Positions 23,300 through 30,876 of a stretch of 31,991 nucleotides of DNA are shown one piece after another (within the stretch, counting starts at the first letter, position 1; every line of letters starts with the position of its first letter). The notes under the pieces were generated by a model, which was not told the DNA's origin, made no database searches, and saw only the letters and a program-made list of their open reading frames with translations. Source of the DNA: Nitrososphaerota archaeon (GTDB taxonomy: Archaea > Thermoproteota > Nitrososphaeria > Nitrososphaerales > UBA183); contig JAPCJR010000006.1 of NCBI GenBank assembly GCA_027886865.1, forward strand, positions 70,749 to 102,739, in the 5' to 3' direction. The translations under genes were made by a program, and so were the position numbers.

Positions 23300-23927
23300 G
23301 GTTGGCCATGACCGAGTCGAGAAGGTCATTCTGCGCCTTCAGGGAGCCGGCGACCGCCCGCATGATAGAGTCTTCTGACCTCGCCGACTGCGCGATGAAC
23401 GCCCGCCAGACGGCGGCGTGCCTTACGTCGGCCTCCTCGTGGAGCTCGAAGTACTTCGTCGCGTCCCCGCCTTGTTTCCCGTAGAATCTTCTCAGGCCGT
23501 CTATCTTCGAGCGGCTGATCTCGGGTAGCTGCTTCTCGTAGGCATACATCGCGGCGACCCCTTCTTCGAAGGACGTCGTCGTCAAACGGTCGAGGGCTCG
23601 GACAGACTCCAGGGTAGCCTGAGCGCCGGAGTATTTCTCAAGGGTACTCTTTGTGACCCCGAGTGAACCTGCGAACTTTATCCACGGCTCGATGTGAGTG
23701 AGCTCCTCGTCTACGTTCTCCTTGACCTGACCGACTTGAGAAGGCGATGCAAAGGATGCCACGTTTGACACCAACCTCGGGACCACCTTGACGAGCTGGA
23801 AGTACTCCATGGAGTAACCAGCCAGGTTCTCCTGGGTCAGCTTGCCGTCAGACCACATCCGGTAGAACGGGTGCTTTAGGAGGCTCTGTTTCTCTATCTC
23901 TGCGTCTATCTTGATCAGGAGAGACAT
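23292..23927 (-). CDS. CADD-family protein, probable self-sacrificing pABA synthase (heme-oxygenase-like diiron fold)
   Basis: 211 aa, all helical, of the TenA/PqqC/CADD superfamily. GVAAMYAYEKQLPEISRSKI and ELHEEADVRHA match the CADD branch (chlamydial CT610) far better than TenA or PqqC. By hand alignment to CT610 as I remember it, the dimetal ligands correspond to Glu74 or 75, His78, Glu131, His163, Asp167 and His170. The sacrificial Tyr27 corresponds to Tyr22 (HPFYRMW) and the amine-donating Lys152 to Lys141, with the spacings between 131, 141, 163, 167 and 170 identical. CT610 makes pABA from its own tyrosine using O2. Position upstream of folB-folK and near folP supports a folate role. 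It has its own leaderless promoter. Confidence 0.85.
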   Translation of the reverse strand: MSLLIKIDAEIEKQSLLKHPFYRMWSDGKLTQENLAGYSMEYFQLVKVVPRLVSNVASFASPSQVGQVKENVDEELTHIEPWIKFAGSLGVTKSTLEKYSGAQATLESVRALDRLTTTSFEEGVAAMYAYEKQLPEISRSKIDGLRRFYGKQGGDATKYFELHEEADVRHAAVWRAFIAQSARSEDSIMRAVAGSLKAQNDLLDSVMANHC

Positions 23928-23948
23928 GAGCCGCCTGAAACATTCTGG

Positions 23949-23958
23949 TTACATAAGC
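23949..23958 (-). promoter_or_regulatory. TATA box of the CADD-like gene
   Basis: GCTTATGTAA on the minus strand, centred 26 bp upstream of ATG 23927, with no Shine-Dalgarno. It separates this gene from icd, which ends at 23968. Confidence 0.55.
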
Positions 23959-23967
23959 GTTCCGAGT

Positions 23968-24978
23968 TCAGAGGTGCGCGACTATCGCCTGCGCCATCTC
24001 CTTGGTCCCGGCTGTACCCCCGAGGTCGTAGGTGACCTGTTTGCCCTCAGCTATGACCTTCATGGTCGCGTCGAAGACGGCATTCCCCTGCTTCTCCTCG
24101 CCGATGTACTGCAGCATCCAGGCGCCCGAAAGTATCGTCGCCGCGGGATTCACCTTGTTCATTCCCCTGTACTTGGGCGTGCTACCGTGTGCGGGTTCGA
24201 ACATCGCGTAGCGGTCTCCTATGTTCGCCGAATAGATCATTGCGATGCTGCCCACGAGGCCCGCCGCCTCCTCGGAGACTATGTCCATGAAGAGGTTCGT
24301 GCCAAGGACGATGGTCTGGTCGAATCTCTGCGGGTTCTTCACCAGCTGCTGAGAGAAGTTGTCTATGAACAGGTCTTCTATCTCCACCTCGGGGTATCCT
24401 TGTCCGACCTTGTGGACGGCCTCGAGGAAGAGTCCGTCTGTGAGCTTCAGTATGTTCGCCTTGTTTATCGCCGCGAGCTTCTTCCAGCCCCTCCTCCTCG
24501 CCTCCTCGAACGCGTATTTTGAGACCTTGAGCGACTTGTCGCGGCTTATCACCCTCACAGCCATAGCGACGTCGTCGTTGAGCTTGTACTCGATCCCAGA
24601 GTAGAGCCCCTCCGTCCCTTCGCGGACGCACACGAAATCGACCGGGCCCAGGGGACCCACTCGGTTCGGGAATGTCTTGATCGGCCGCACGTTCGCATAG
24701 AGGTTGAACTTCTGACGGATGCTTATCGCGACGGACCGCGGCGTCCCGGGAATCGGGAGCGTCGTGGTCGGCCCCTTGAAACAGCAATCTGCTTCCTCCA
24801 GGACCTTCCACGTCTCATCCGGGATGAAGCTTGGACCCTTGCTCTTCTCCCACCAGTCTGCGCCAGCATCGCAACTGATGAACTCGGCGTTAGAGCCGGC
24901 GGCCTTCAGGACAACCAGCATAGCATCGACAAGCTCCGGACCCGTTCCGTCACCCCGAATCAGGGCGACCTTTTTCAT
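23968..24978 (-). CDS. icd: Isocitrate dehydrogenase, probably NADP-dependent
   Basis: Member of the isocitrate/isopropylmalate dehydrogenase family, 336 aa from ATG 24978 (a TATA box 27 bp upstream argues against the ATG at 24996). MKKVALIRGDGTGPE opens the Rossmann-like domain. TPRSVAISIRQKFNLYANVRP places a Ser and three Arg like the isocitrate phosphate-loop region of E. coli Icd. HGSTPKYRGMNKVNP carries the Lys-Tyr pair that in E. coli Icd selects NADP; NAD enzymes have Asp-Ile there. It is shorter than E. coli Icd (416 aa), like archaeal and isopropylmalate-dehydrogenase-length members. Homoisocitrate or isopropylmalate as substrate is less likely but not excluded. Confidence 0.87.
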   Translation of the reverse strand: MKKVALIRGDGTGPELVDAMLVVLKAAGSNAEFISCDAGADWWEKSKGPSFIPDETWKVLEEADCCFKGPTTTLPIPGTPRSVAISIRQKFNLYANVRPIKTFPNRVGPLGPVDFVCVREGTEGLYSGIEYKLNDDVAMAVRVISRDKSLKVSKYAFEEARRRGWKKLAAINKANILKLTDGLFLEAVHKVGQGYPEVEIEDLFIDNFSQQLVKNPQRFDQTIVLGTNLFMDIVSEEAAGLVGSIAMIYSANIGDRYAMFEPAHGSTPKYRGMNKVNPAATILSGAWMLQYIGEEKQGNAVFDATMKVIAEGKQVTYDLGGTAGTKEMAQAIVAHL

Positions 24979-25000
24979 GAACCCCGGCCGTCCCACAGCG

Positions 25001-25009
25001 TAATTTATG
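25001..25009 (-). promoter_or_regulatory. TATA box of icd
   Basis: CATAAATTA on the minus strand, centred 27 bp upstream of ATG 24978, which decides between two in-frame ATG codons. Confidence 0.65.
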
Positions 25010-25019
25010 CTTTACAGAA

Positions 25020-25304
25020 TCACTCGATTATTCTGAATCCGACCTGATGCGGGTGCGAGTTCAGTCTTTCCTCCGTGAGGGTGGAGACCGTCGCTCGCGG
25101 GGGCCCGAGCCTCGCCCACTCAATCACCCTCTTGACGGCTGCCTCGTCGCCCTGCAGGAGAGCCTCAACCGAACCATCCCCCGTGTTACGGACCCATCCG
25201 TCGACCCGGCGCTTCTGGGCCTCATCCATCATTGACGCGCGGAAGGAAACACCTTGGACCTTCCCACTGACGAGGACGCGGACGCTGATGCGAGGCATCG
25301 ACAT
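25020..25304 (-). CDS. acyP: Acylphosphatase
   Basis: Hydrolyses acyl phosphates such as carbamoyl phosphate and 1,3-bisphosphoglycerate. 94 aa, the full family length. VSGKVQGVSFRASM holds the phosphate-binding loop and catalytic Arg22, and GWVRNTGDGSVEALLQG holds catalytic Asn40. The usual VQGVGFR reads VQGVSFR, a mild change in the loop. The TATA box at 25326-25336 is centred 27 bp upstream of ATG 25304, implying a leaderless mRNA. The gene is divergent from a small membrane protein gene and seems to share its promoter region. Confidence 0.95.
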   Translation of the reverse strand: MSMPRISVRVLVSGKVQGVSFRASMMDEAQKRRVDGWVRNTGDGSVEALLQGDEAAVKRVIEWARLGPPRATVSTLTEERLNSHPHQVGFRIIE

Positions 25305-25325
25305 CTGGCTACGTCTGACAGGGTC

Positions 25326-25336
25326 GAATATTTATC
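25326..25336. promoter_or_regulatory. Shared TATA box between acyP and the divergent membrane protein gene
   Basis: GAATATTTATC on the plus strand, GATAAATATTC on the minus strand: almost palindromic. Its centre is 27 bp from the acyP start and 34 bp from TTG 25365 in the other direction. The 60-bp gap has no second AT-rich element. Confidence 0.6.
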
Positions 25337-25364
25337 CAGCGACCCGGGCGTCGGCTGGGGTCGC

Positions 25365-25727
25365 TTGAGTACTCTGAAACGGGTCGTCGACGTATTGATC
25401 TACGCGACGGTGTTCCTCGGGCTGGTCCTTCTCTACGTCGCGAGTGGGGTCGTGCCGGGTTGGCTCCTCGCGAGCCTCTTCGCGGGCGTATTCGCATATG
25501 CGGCCACCAGCCTCGCGGTCGCAAAGAGGTACAGGTGGTCTTACTACATCGTGATCGCGCTCGCCGTGCTCGTTTTGGCCGTCTCCCTCCCCCAGCCAGA
25601 CCACTACGCGTTCGCGACCAATGGTCAGGTCGGCCCGTTCCTGATCTTCGCCGCTGGGTCCGCGTTGCAGGTCTGCCTGCTCGTCCTTACTCCAATCTAC
25701 CTGTGGCGCACCAGAAGAAGAGCATGA
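25365..25727 (+). CDS. Small membrane protein (four helices)
   Basis: 120 aa from TTG 25365, the first start codon below the shared TATA box; the frame is open upstream into acyP. Four hydrophobic helices are visible, at about residues 7-27, 29-48, 55-76 and 89-112, ending with the basic tail RTRRRA. I recognise no family. The last codon and stop overlap the ATG of a 28-codon ORF (ATGA at 25724-25727), suggesting a two-gene operon. The function is unknown. Confidence 0.7.
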   Translation: MSTLKRVVDVLIYATVFLGLVLLYVASGVVPGWLLASLFAGVFAYAATSLAVAKRYRWSYYIVIALAVLVLAVSLPQPDHYAFATNGQVGPFLIFAAGSALQVCLLVLTPIYLWRTRRRA

Positions 25728-25810
25728 CGCATCATCAGGAAACCCATGCCTATGCGAAGGGGTACGTGAAGGATCGGGATGGCAGCTGGAAAGAGCTCCA
25801 CAAGAAATGA
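25724..25810 (+). CDS. Candidate 28-aa peptide
   Basis: A 29-codon ORF that starts in an ATGA overlap with the membrane protein gene and ends 6 bp before the tRNA 3' end. The peptide is hydrophilic and basic: MTHHQETHAYAKGYV, then KDRDGSWKELHKK, with three His, two Tyr and one Trp. No family is recognised. Start-stop overlap is how real operon partners in this window are joined (for example at 751-754), which is the main support. It could still be a chance ORF. Confidence 0.4.
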   Translation: MTHHQETHAYAKGYVKDRDGSWKELHKK

Positions 25811-25816
25811 GTTTAG

Positions 25817-25908
25817 CGGGCCCGGCCGGATTTGAACCGGCGGCTTCTGGTTCGGAGAATCTCCAGCTTCGCAGGCTGACGCCCTGATCCGTACTAGGCT
25901 ACGGGCCC
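25817..25908 (-). tRNA. tRNA-Arg (anticodon GCG) with a 16-nt intron in the variable loop
   Basis: Cloverleaf on the minus strand: acceptor GGGCCCG paired with CGGGCCC and discriminator G; D arm GCCT...GGGC with GG and A20-like base; anticodon stem TCAGC/GCTGG with loop CTGCGAA, so anticodon GCG reads CGC and CGU (Arg); T arm GCCGG-TTCAAAT-CCGGC. As written, 21 nt separate the anticodon and T stems, too many for tRNA-Arg. Removing 16 nt (25845-25860) leaves a standard variable loop AGGCC and a 76-nt class I tRNA. CCA is not encoded. A TATA box at 25931-25940 lies 28 bp upstream of the 5' end. Confidence 0.9.
25845..25860 (-). other. Probable non-canonical tRNA intron (position 45/46)
   Basis: Intron ATTCTCCGAACCAGAA. 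A bulge-helix-bulge can be drawn: CTGG of the 3' anticodon stem pairs with CCAG near the intron end, with 3-nt bulges AGA (cut AG^A) and AAG (cut AA^G) and a small inner TTC/GAA helix. The outer helix is weak, which is common for relaxed motifs at non-canonical sites. Splicing would be by the archaeal tRNA endonuclease. Inferred from structure only. Confidence 0.7.
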
Positions 25909-25930
25909 TGCGGTACCTCCGTGGCGGTGG

Positions 25931-25940
25931 GTATTAAAAT
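25931..25940 (-). promoter_or_regulatory. TATA box of the tRNA-Arg gene
   Basis: ATTTTAATAC on the minus strand, centred about 28 bp upstream of the tRNA 5' end, so transcription would start at or near the mature end. Confidence 0.6.
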
Positions 25941-25977
25941 CAGGAGAGAGGTTTAGACTCAACGAAATACATATCAG

Positions 25978-26877
25978 TCAACTTTCGGGTTGTGAGTTCT
26001 CTGCTCTGAATTCACTCCAACTTCTTGTTCCTTTGCGCACCCAAAAGTAGACTGTGATTGAGGGAACGTCCAGGTGGAACTCCGTCGCCATGACTTTGGA
26101 AATCTCTTTTGCGGAGGCTCCGTCTTCAGATAGGGCAATTGCGCGCTTTCTTACAGCGGCAGGCCAAGGAGTCCATCTCCGACCCTTGATGCCTGATTTG
26201 AGATCTTCGTCTCTCTCCTTGACGGCGAGTCCCCCTATTACCCTGAGAAAATCCAGCGAGTTCACAGAGAATCGGAGACGATCCATCGTCCTCACAATCA
26301 GTCTCCCTTCGATGTATGTACGATCACCCTTCTTGCCGTAGACCAGCACATCACCCGTTCGCATTCCCAATTCAGAGCAAAGGCCCCTATCAAACTCCAT
26401 GACACCTCTATGATTCTCTGCCCCGCATAGATACACGGAGTACAAATTGACGCTAGCCTCGCTATCGAACCTGCCTCGAAGATAATCGCGGGGAAAACTC
26501 TTGATGTAAGGCATAAGCGTATCCAAACTTTGGACCTTCCACCAGCTGCCGAACCCGCGGTCGTGATACGTAACAAAATACATTCCTTTCTTGTCAGGCC
26601 CCCGAATCCGCAATTGAGGTCTTTGAAACATTTCTGAACACTTCCGGTTGAAATGCGCGGCAAATTCTTTTGACGATACCTCTAACTGAATCGCATAGCT
26701 CGAATAGACTTTGAAGTCACCAGCATGTTTCCTAGTCCAAGAATGTGAGATGAAGACCGACCCGTCTCCCTTGAGAAGAACGCCGATTAGGTAGACAAAA
26801 GAGGAGAGGCGGGAAGACGGCCAACTAGGGTCCTTCCCGTCCAGGGCACTCGGGGGACTCCACGGCGATCTCTTCAA
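25978..26877 (-). CDS. LAGLIDADG homing endonuclease-like protein with C-terminal helix-turn-helix
   Basis: 299 aa. Two LAGLIDADG helices are recognisable: FVYLIGVLLKGDGSV at about 28-41 and DYLRGRFDSEASV at 131-143, the acidic residues being Asp38 and Glu140. The first has one residue more than the common form and the second has EA for EG, so activity may be altered. The last 50 residues (AIALSEDGASAKEISKVMATEF, then ITVYFWV) look like a helix-turn-helix DNA-binding domain. Base composition is visibly lower in GC than in its neighbours, a sign of acquisition. It is free-standing between lysS and tRNA-Arg. The start is TTG 26877, a few bases below a predicted transcript start. It could also be a domesticated regulator. 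Confidence 0.75.
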   Translation of the reverse strand: MKRSPWSPPSALDGKDPSWPSSRLSSFVYLIGVLLKGDGSVFISHSWTRKHAGDFKVYSSYAIQLEVSSKEFAAHFNRKCSEMFQRPQLRIRGPDKKGMYFVTYHDRGFGSWWKVQSLDTLMPYIKSFPRDYLRGRFDSEASVNLYSVYLCGAENHRGVMEFDRGLCSELGMRTGDVLVYGKKGDRTYIEGRLIVRTMDRLRFSVNSLDFLRVIGGLAVKERDEDLKSGIKGRRWTPWPAAVRKRAIALSEDGASAKEISKVMATEFHLDVPSITVYFWVRKGTRSWSEFRAENSQPES

Positions 26878-26904
26878 GAAAAGCCGAGATGCAGCCCGAC
26901 CGTT

Positions 26905-26913
26905 GATTTAAGC
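26905..26913 (-). promoter_or_regulatory. TATA box of the homing endonuclease-like gene
   Basis: GCTTAAATC on the minus strand, 32 bp upstream of TTG 26877. It shows the gene has its own promoter. Confidence 0.45.
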
Positions 26914-26947
26914 GCCAGATGGTTCCTGTCGATATGCCGATTCGAAG

Positions 26948-26970
26948 ATCCGCATGATTCCGGTGCGGAT
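26948..26970 (-). terminator. Hairpin downstream of lysS
   Basis: Perfect 7-bp arms ATCCGCA and TGCGGAT with a 9-nt loop, 28 bp after the lysS stop codon. There is no long U-tract, so a terminator role is uncertain. The 120-bp gap holds nothing else except the next promoter and two direct copies of GATATGC. Confidence 0.3.
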
Positions 26971-26997
26971 ATGCTTGTGACTGGCTAACGCTGGGGG

Positions 26998-28641
26998 CTA
27001 TCCTTGCTTTGCAGCATCCAGCGCGCTTGTTATCTTCTGCGCGACGTTAGTGGGGCCGGCGTCCATGACGTATGGGCCAAGCCTCGGCCCTCTGTCGGCT
27101 CCGACGAGGACCCGATAGACCGCGGAGAAGAATTTGCTTGACTCAGCCCCGCTCGCCTTGATCGCTTCGAACGCCGCGGCCTGGACTTCGTCAGCGGTCT
27201 TGCTCTCGGCCGCCCTGGCAGCGAATACCCTCAGCGCCGAGACCGTCTGCGGGTCCCAACGGGGGAGAGCCGTCTCCGGCGATGTGGAAGCACCCGACGA
27301 CTCCGAGGCCCTGACCTTGACTGCGCGCGCCCACTTTGCGGCCCACCCTATCCTAGTCGCGAGCCCGGCCGAAGCCTCCGTGATCGCCCCGTTGGCGACG
27401 AGCCGCCTCGTGACGAACTCGATGGTGACGCCCTCCGGGGCGGTCGAAGCGATCTCTGCGATCTGCTTGTAGGGTACGTGGATGCCCGGCTTCGGAGGGA
27501 CTGCCGTGAGGACCGTGTACTCGTAGAGTCCGCGCAGCCTCGCGTCCTTGAGCTGGTTGGCATCCCTCTCCTTAGAGAAGTAGTACGCCTCGAGCTCGTC
27601 GAACTCGTCCATGTAGGTCGGGATGTCCTCCACGGAGACGCTCCTTGCTCCCACTATCCTCTTGAACATCAATAGCCTGAGACTCTCGGGCGAAGCGTAG
27701 GCGAGCCACTCGTCGGAGGTGAGCAGGTTTCCGGACGACTTCGATATCTTCTTGCCTGACTTGTCCTGGAATAGCTCGTACCTCGCATGGTGGGGGGGAG
27801 GGTAGTCCAGTATGTTCTCGGCCACCCAGTCGTTTATCTTCACAGAGTCTGTGAGCTCCTTTCCGTAGGCTTCGAACCTGATGCTCAGAGCCGCCCACCT
27901 CGCTGCGAACTCGACCTTCCACATCAATTTGCCGTCGCCGGCGGTGATCTTGGTTTCTCCTTCGAACCCGCACCCCTCCACGTGTTTCTCTCCTAGTTCC
28001 GTCCCCTCACATCTGTAGTGCACGACATCGCGTTCCGGGTCGAAGCTGAACACGCGCGTGGTGTAGATCCTGCCGCATTGCTTGCAAACCACCGTGTATG
28101 GCAGCCTCTCCTCGTACTTTGACTGGCCGACCGACTCTGTGATCTTCTTGCCGATCGCCTCTGCGTTCAGGAGGATCTTGCGTATCTGGTCGGTAAGGAG
28201 ACCGGACTTGTAGGCCTCCGCTCCGCTCTGAAAGGTATACACGATTCCAATGTCGTCGAGGGCCTGGCGCAGGAGCGAACCCACGTGCTCGGCGTAGGAG
28301 GCATGGCAACCCAAAGGGTCTGGAATCCTGGACACCGGGTGCGCAAGGTAGTCGTTCAACCAGCTCGGAAAGCCCGCAGGCACCTTTCTCAGGCCGTCGA
28401 AGTCATCCGAATAGGCGATCAGTTGGGACTTGTATCCGAGCCCCTCCAGTGCCAACTTTACCCCGTAGCTCCTTATCGCGTCTCCCAGGTTCCCGATGTG
28501 AGGCAGCCCAGAGGCGCCGATCCCACTCTCGACCCTGAGAAGGGAGAGGTCTCTGCCGAGAGACTTCTCTCTCTCGATGACCTCGCTCGCGACCCTGTCG
28601 AGCCAGGTGCCTCTGCCGATTATCTTGACCTGCTGAGACAA
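26998..28641 (-). CDS. lysS: Lysyl-tRNA synthetase, class I
   Basis: Charges tRNA-Lys; the class I type is typical of archaea and unrelated to the class II enzyme of most bacteria. 547 aa. The HIGH motif appears as PHIGN (His48 to Asn51) and the KMSKS motif as KKISKSSGN. Zinc-ribbon-like cysteines lie at CKQCGRIY and at the later CEG and CGF. SDDFDGLRKVP is a class I LysRS hallmark. The C-terminal helical bundle is complete. The start is TTG 28641, about 32 bp below CTTTAATC, a probable TATA box. The Cdc48 gene ends 45 bp upstream on the same strand. Confidence 0.96.
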   Translation of the reverse strand: MSQQVKIIGRGTWLDRVASEVIEREKSLGRDLSLLRVESGIGASGLPHIGNLGDAIRSYGVKLALEGLGYKSQLIAYSDDFDGLRKVPAGFPSWLNDYLAHPVSRIPDPLGCHASYAEHVGSLLRQALDDIGIVYTFQSGAEAYKSGLLTDQIRKILLNAEAIGKKITESVGQSKYEERLPYTVVCKQCGRIYTTRVFSFDPERDVVHYRCEGTELGEKHVEGCGFEGETKITAGDGKLMWKVEFAARWAALSIRFEAYGKELTDSVKINDWVAENILDYPPPHHARYELFQDKSGKKISKSSGNLLTSDEWLAYASPESLRLLMFKRIVGARSVSVEDIPTYMDEFDELEAYYFSKERDANQLKDARLRGLYEYTVLTAVPPKPGIHVPYKQIAEIASTAPEGVTIEFVTRRLVANGAITEASAGLATRIGWAAKWARAVKVRASESSGASTSPETALPRWDPQTVSALRVFAARAAESKTADEVQAAAFEAIKASGAESSKFFSAVYRVLVGADRGPRLGPYVMDAGPTNVAQKITSALDAAKQG

Positions 28642-28686
28642 GCAAATTGGCGGGGCGGCTTTAGACGATTAAAGAGATTGCGGCCC

Positions 28687-30876
28687 CTACCTGTAGTAGG
28701 GGACTGCGACCTTCTCCATCGGCTTCGACTCTCTCGAGGAGCGCACCTTCTTCACCGCCTCCTTGAAGTGGTCCATGGTCACGATGGCTTCCTTGAGGTG
28801 GAGCTTGGCGTCCTCCGGCTTTGGATACTTCGAGACGTAGTCCTGCAGCACGATTGAGACGGCGGTGTTGACGAGGGCCGCGACGTCTGCGCCGCTCAGC
28901 CCCTCCGTCATCTCCACGAGCCGGTCGACGACCACGTCCTTGTCCTTCTGCTTGCCCTCGAGGTTGATGGTGAGTATCTGGGCCCTCGCTTCCTTGTTCG
29001 GGAGCGGTATCATGATGGTCTTGTCGAACCTGCCCGGCCTGACGAGCGCGGGGTCGACCATGTCGATCCTGTTGGTGGCGGCCAGAACGACTACGCCGTT
29101 CAGAGCCTGGATGCCGTCGAGTTCGGTGAGCAGCTGGCTCACGACCCTCTCGGTCACCATGCTCTCCCCGCCCATGCCCCTCGTCGGCGCCAGCGCGTCG
29201 ATCTCGTCGAAGAAGATCACACAGGGAGCGGCCTGGCGGGCTCTCCTGAAGACCTCGCGCACCCCTCTCTCGGACTCGCCCACCCACTTGCTCAGGAGCT
29301 CGGGCCCGCGGATGCTGATGAAGTTGGCCTCGCTCTCCGTAGCGACCGCCTTGGCGAGCAGCGTCTTGCCGGTCCCCGAAGGACCGAACAGCATCACTCC
29401 CTTGGGCATCGTGTAGCCTATCGCCTTGTAGAGGTCCGGGAACTTGAGCGGCCACTCCACCGCCTCCTGGAGTTCTTTCTTGACTTCCTCGAGACCGCCG
29501 ATGTCTGCCCACTTTACGTCGGGGGTCTCCAGGTACACCTCGCGCATCGCGGAAGGCATGACGTCCTTGAGCGCCTCGTCGAAATCGTTCCCCGTGACTA
29601 TGAGCTTGTCCAGCACCTCAGGGCTGAGCCTCTCCTCGCCGAGCTTGAGGATTGGGAGCATCCTGCGGAGGGTCTTCATCGCCGCCTCCTTGCATAGGTA
29701 CTCGGCGTCCGCCCCCACGAAGCCGTGGGTGATCGATGCCAGCTTTTCGAGGTCCACGTCGGGGGTCAGCGGCATGTGCCTCGTGTGAATCTGGAGTATC
29801 TCGTATCTGCCCTTCTTGTTGGGGACTTTGATCTCGATCTCCCGGTCGAACCGGCCCGGCCTCCTCAGCGCCGGGTCTATCGCGTTCTGACGGTTGGTCG
29901 CAGCGATGACGATGACCTTGCCCCTCGCCTCGAGTCCGTCCATGAGCGACAGGAGCTGGCTGACGACCCTCCGCTCCACCTCTCCGGTCACCTCTTCTCG
30001 CTTGGGCGCGATCGAGTCTATCTCGTCGATGAATATGATCGTCGGGGCCTTCTCCTTCGCTTCCTTGAAGATCTCCCTGAGCCTGGCCTCCGACTCGCCG
30101 TAGAACTTGCTCATGATCTCGGGGCCTGAGATAGGGATGAAGTGCGCGTTGCTCTCGGTCGCGACCGCCTTGGCGAGCAGCGTCTTGCCAGTCCCTGGAG
30201 GACCATACAGCAGCACTCCCTTGGGAGCCTCGACCCCCAGCTTCTCGAAAATCTCCGGGTGGCGGAGCGGCAGCTCGATCATCTCCCTGACCTTCTGTAT
30301 CTCGTCCCTCAGCCCTCCGATGTCCTCGTAGGTTACCTGCGGGACACCTCTGAGCGCCTCTCCCTTCTCGGATATCACGAATACGGTCCTCTGGGTGATG
30401 AGGGCGGCTTCCGCGGCCGGGCTCAGGCCCACGACCTGGAAGGTGAGCCTCCCCCCGAAATACGGGATCATGACGTTATCCCCCTTGGTGACGGGGACAC
30501 TCTCCAGCGCGTCGGCTAGATACCTCTCATCGATAGGCGGGACCGCCTCGAGCGGCGCGACGACCACCTTCTCGGCAGGAGGGGCCTTGACCTTCTTCAC
30601 TATCACCATGTCGCCTATGGCGACGCCTGCGTTGTTCCTGATGAGCCCGTCTATCCTCACTATGCCCCGGCCTTCGTCAGAAGGGTAGAGCGGCAGACAC
30701 TTGGCCACCGTCCTTCTCTTTCCACGAATCTCAATGACGTCGCCGGTGGATGCATCGAGCGCGTCCATGGCATCATAGTCAATCCTCGCCACACCTCGGC
30801 CGACGTCTCTGGTGTAGGCTTCTAGTACCTTAAGCTGAACTTGTTGTTGGCTCACGCCTCGATCACTTTCAGACAA
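28687..30876 (-). CDS. cdc48: Cdc48/VCP/p97-type AAA+ ATPase
   Basis: Hexameric unfoldase, 729 aa. The N-domain (double-psi barrel plus 4-beta) covers about 10-175. D1 has Walker A GPPGTGKT at 225-232, Walker [13 protein letters not shown] and the SRH with RPGRFDR. D2 has Walker A GPSGTGKT (Pro to Ser), Walker [16 protein letters not shown] and again RPGRFDK. The C-terminus is PYYR, a hydrophobic-Tyr-X tail of the kind that docks ATPases to the 20S proteasome, so delivery of unfolded substrates is likely. TTG 30876 overlaps the hsp20 stop; GTG 30855 is an alternative start. It is co-transcribed with hsp20. Confidence 0.96.
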   Translation of the reverse strand: MSESDRGVSQQQVQLKVLEAYTRDVGRGVARIDYDAMDALDASTGDVIEIRGKRRTVAKCLPLYPSDEGRGIVRIDGLIRNNAGVAIGDMVIVKKVKAPPAEKVVVAPLEAVPPIDERYLADALESVPVTKGDNVMIPYFGGRLTFQVVGLSPAAEAALITQRTVFVISEKGEALRGVPQVTYEDIGGLRDEIQKVREMIELPLRHPEIFEKLGVEAPKGVLLYGPPGTGKTLLAKAVATESNAHFIPISGPEIMSKFYGESEARLREIFKEAKEKAPTIIFIDEIDSIAPKREEVTGEVERRVVSQLLSLMDGLEARGKVIVIAATNRQNAIDPALRRPGRFDREIEIKVPNKKGRYEILQIHTRHMPLTPDVDLEKLASITHGFVGADAEYLCKEAAMKTLRRMLPILKLGEERLSPEVLDKLIVTGNDFDEALKDVMPSAMREVYLETPDVKWADIGGLEEVKKELQEAVEWPLKFPDLYKAIGYTMPKGVMLFGPSGTGKTLLAKAVATESEANFISIRGPELLSKWVGESERGVREVFRRARQAAPCVIFFDEIDALAPTRGMGGESMVTERVVSQLLTELDGIQALNGVVVLAATNRIDMVDPALVRPGRFDKTIMIPLPNKEARAQILTINLEGKQKDKDVVVDRLVEMTEGLSGADVAALVNTAVSIVLQDYVSKYPKPEDAKLHLKEAIVTMDHFKEAVKKVRSSRESKPMEKVAVPYYR

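Noticed and set aside
23292..23927. TenA thiaminase or PqqC
   Set aside because: The E-E-A-D-V-R-H motif with its spacing and the folate neighbours fit CADD; no pqq or thi genes are adjacent and the active-site Cys pattern of TenA is not seen.
25817..25908. Class II tRNA (Ser or Leu) with long variable arm
   Set aside because: Anticodon GCG and the GTAGCC D-arm start do not fit Ser or Leu, and a bulge-helix-bulge intron gives a normal tRNA-Arg.
25978..26877. Homing endonuclease encoded within the tRNA intron
   Set aside because: The tRNA intron is only 16 nt and the gene lies outside the tRNA with its own promoter.
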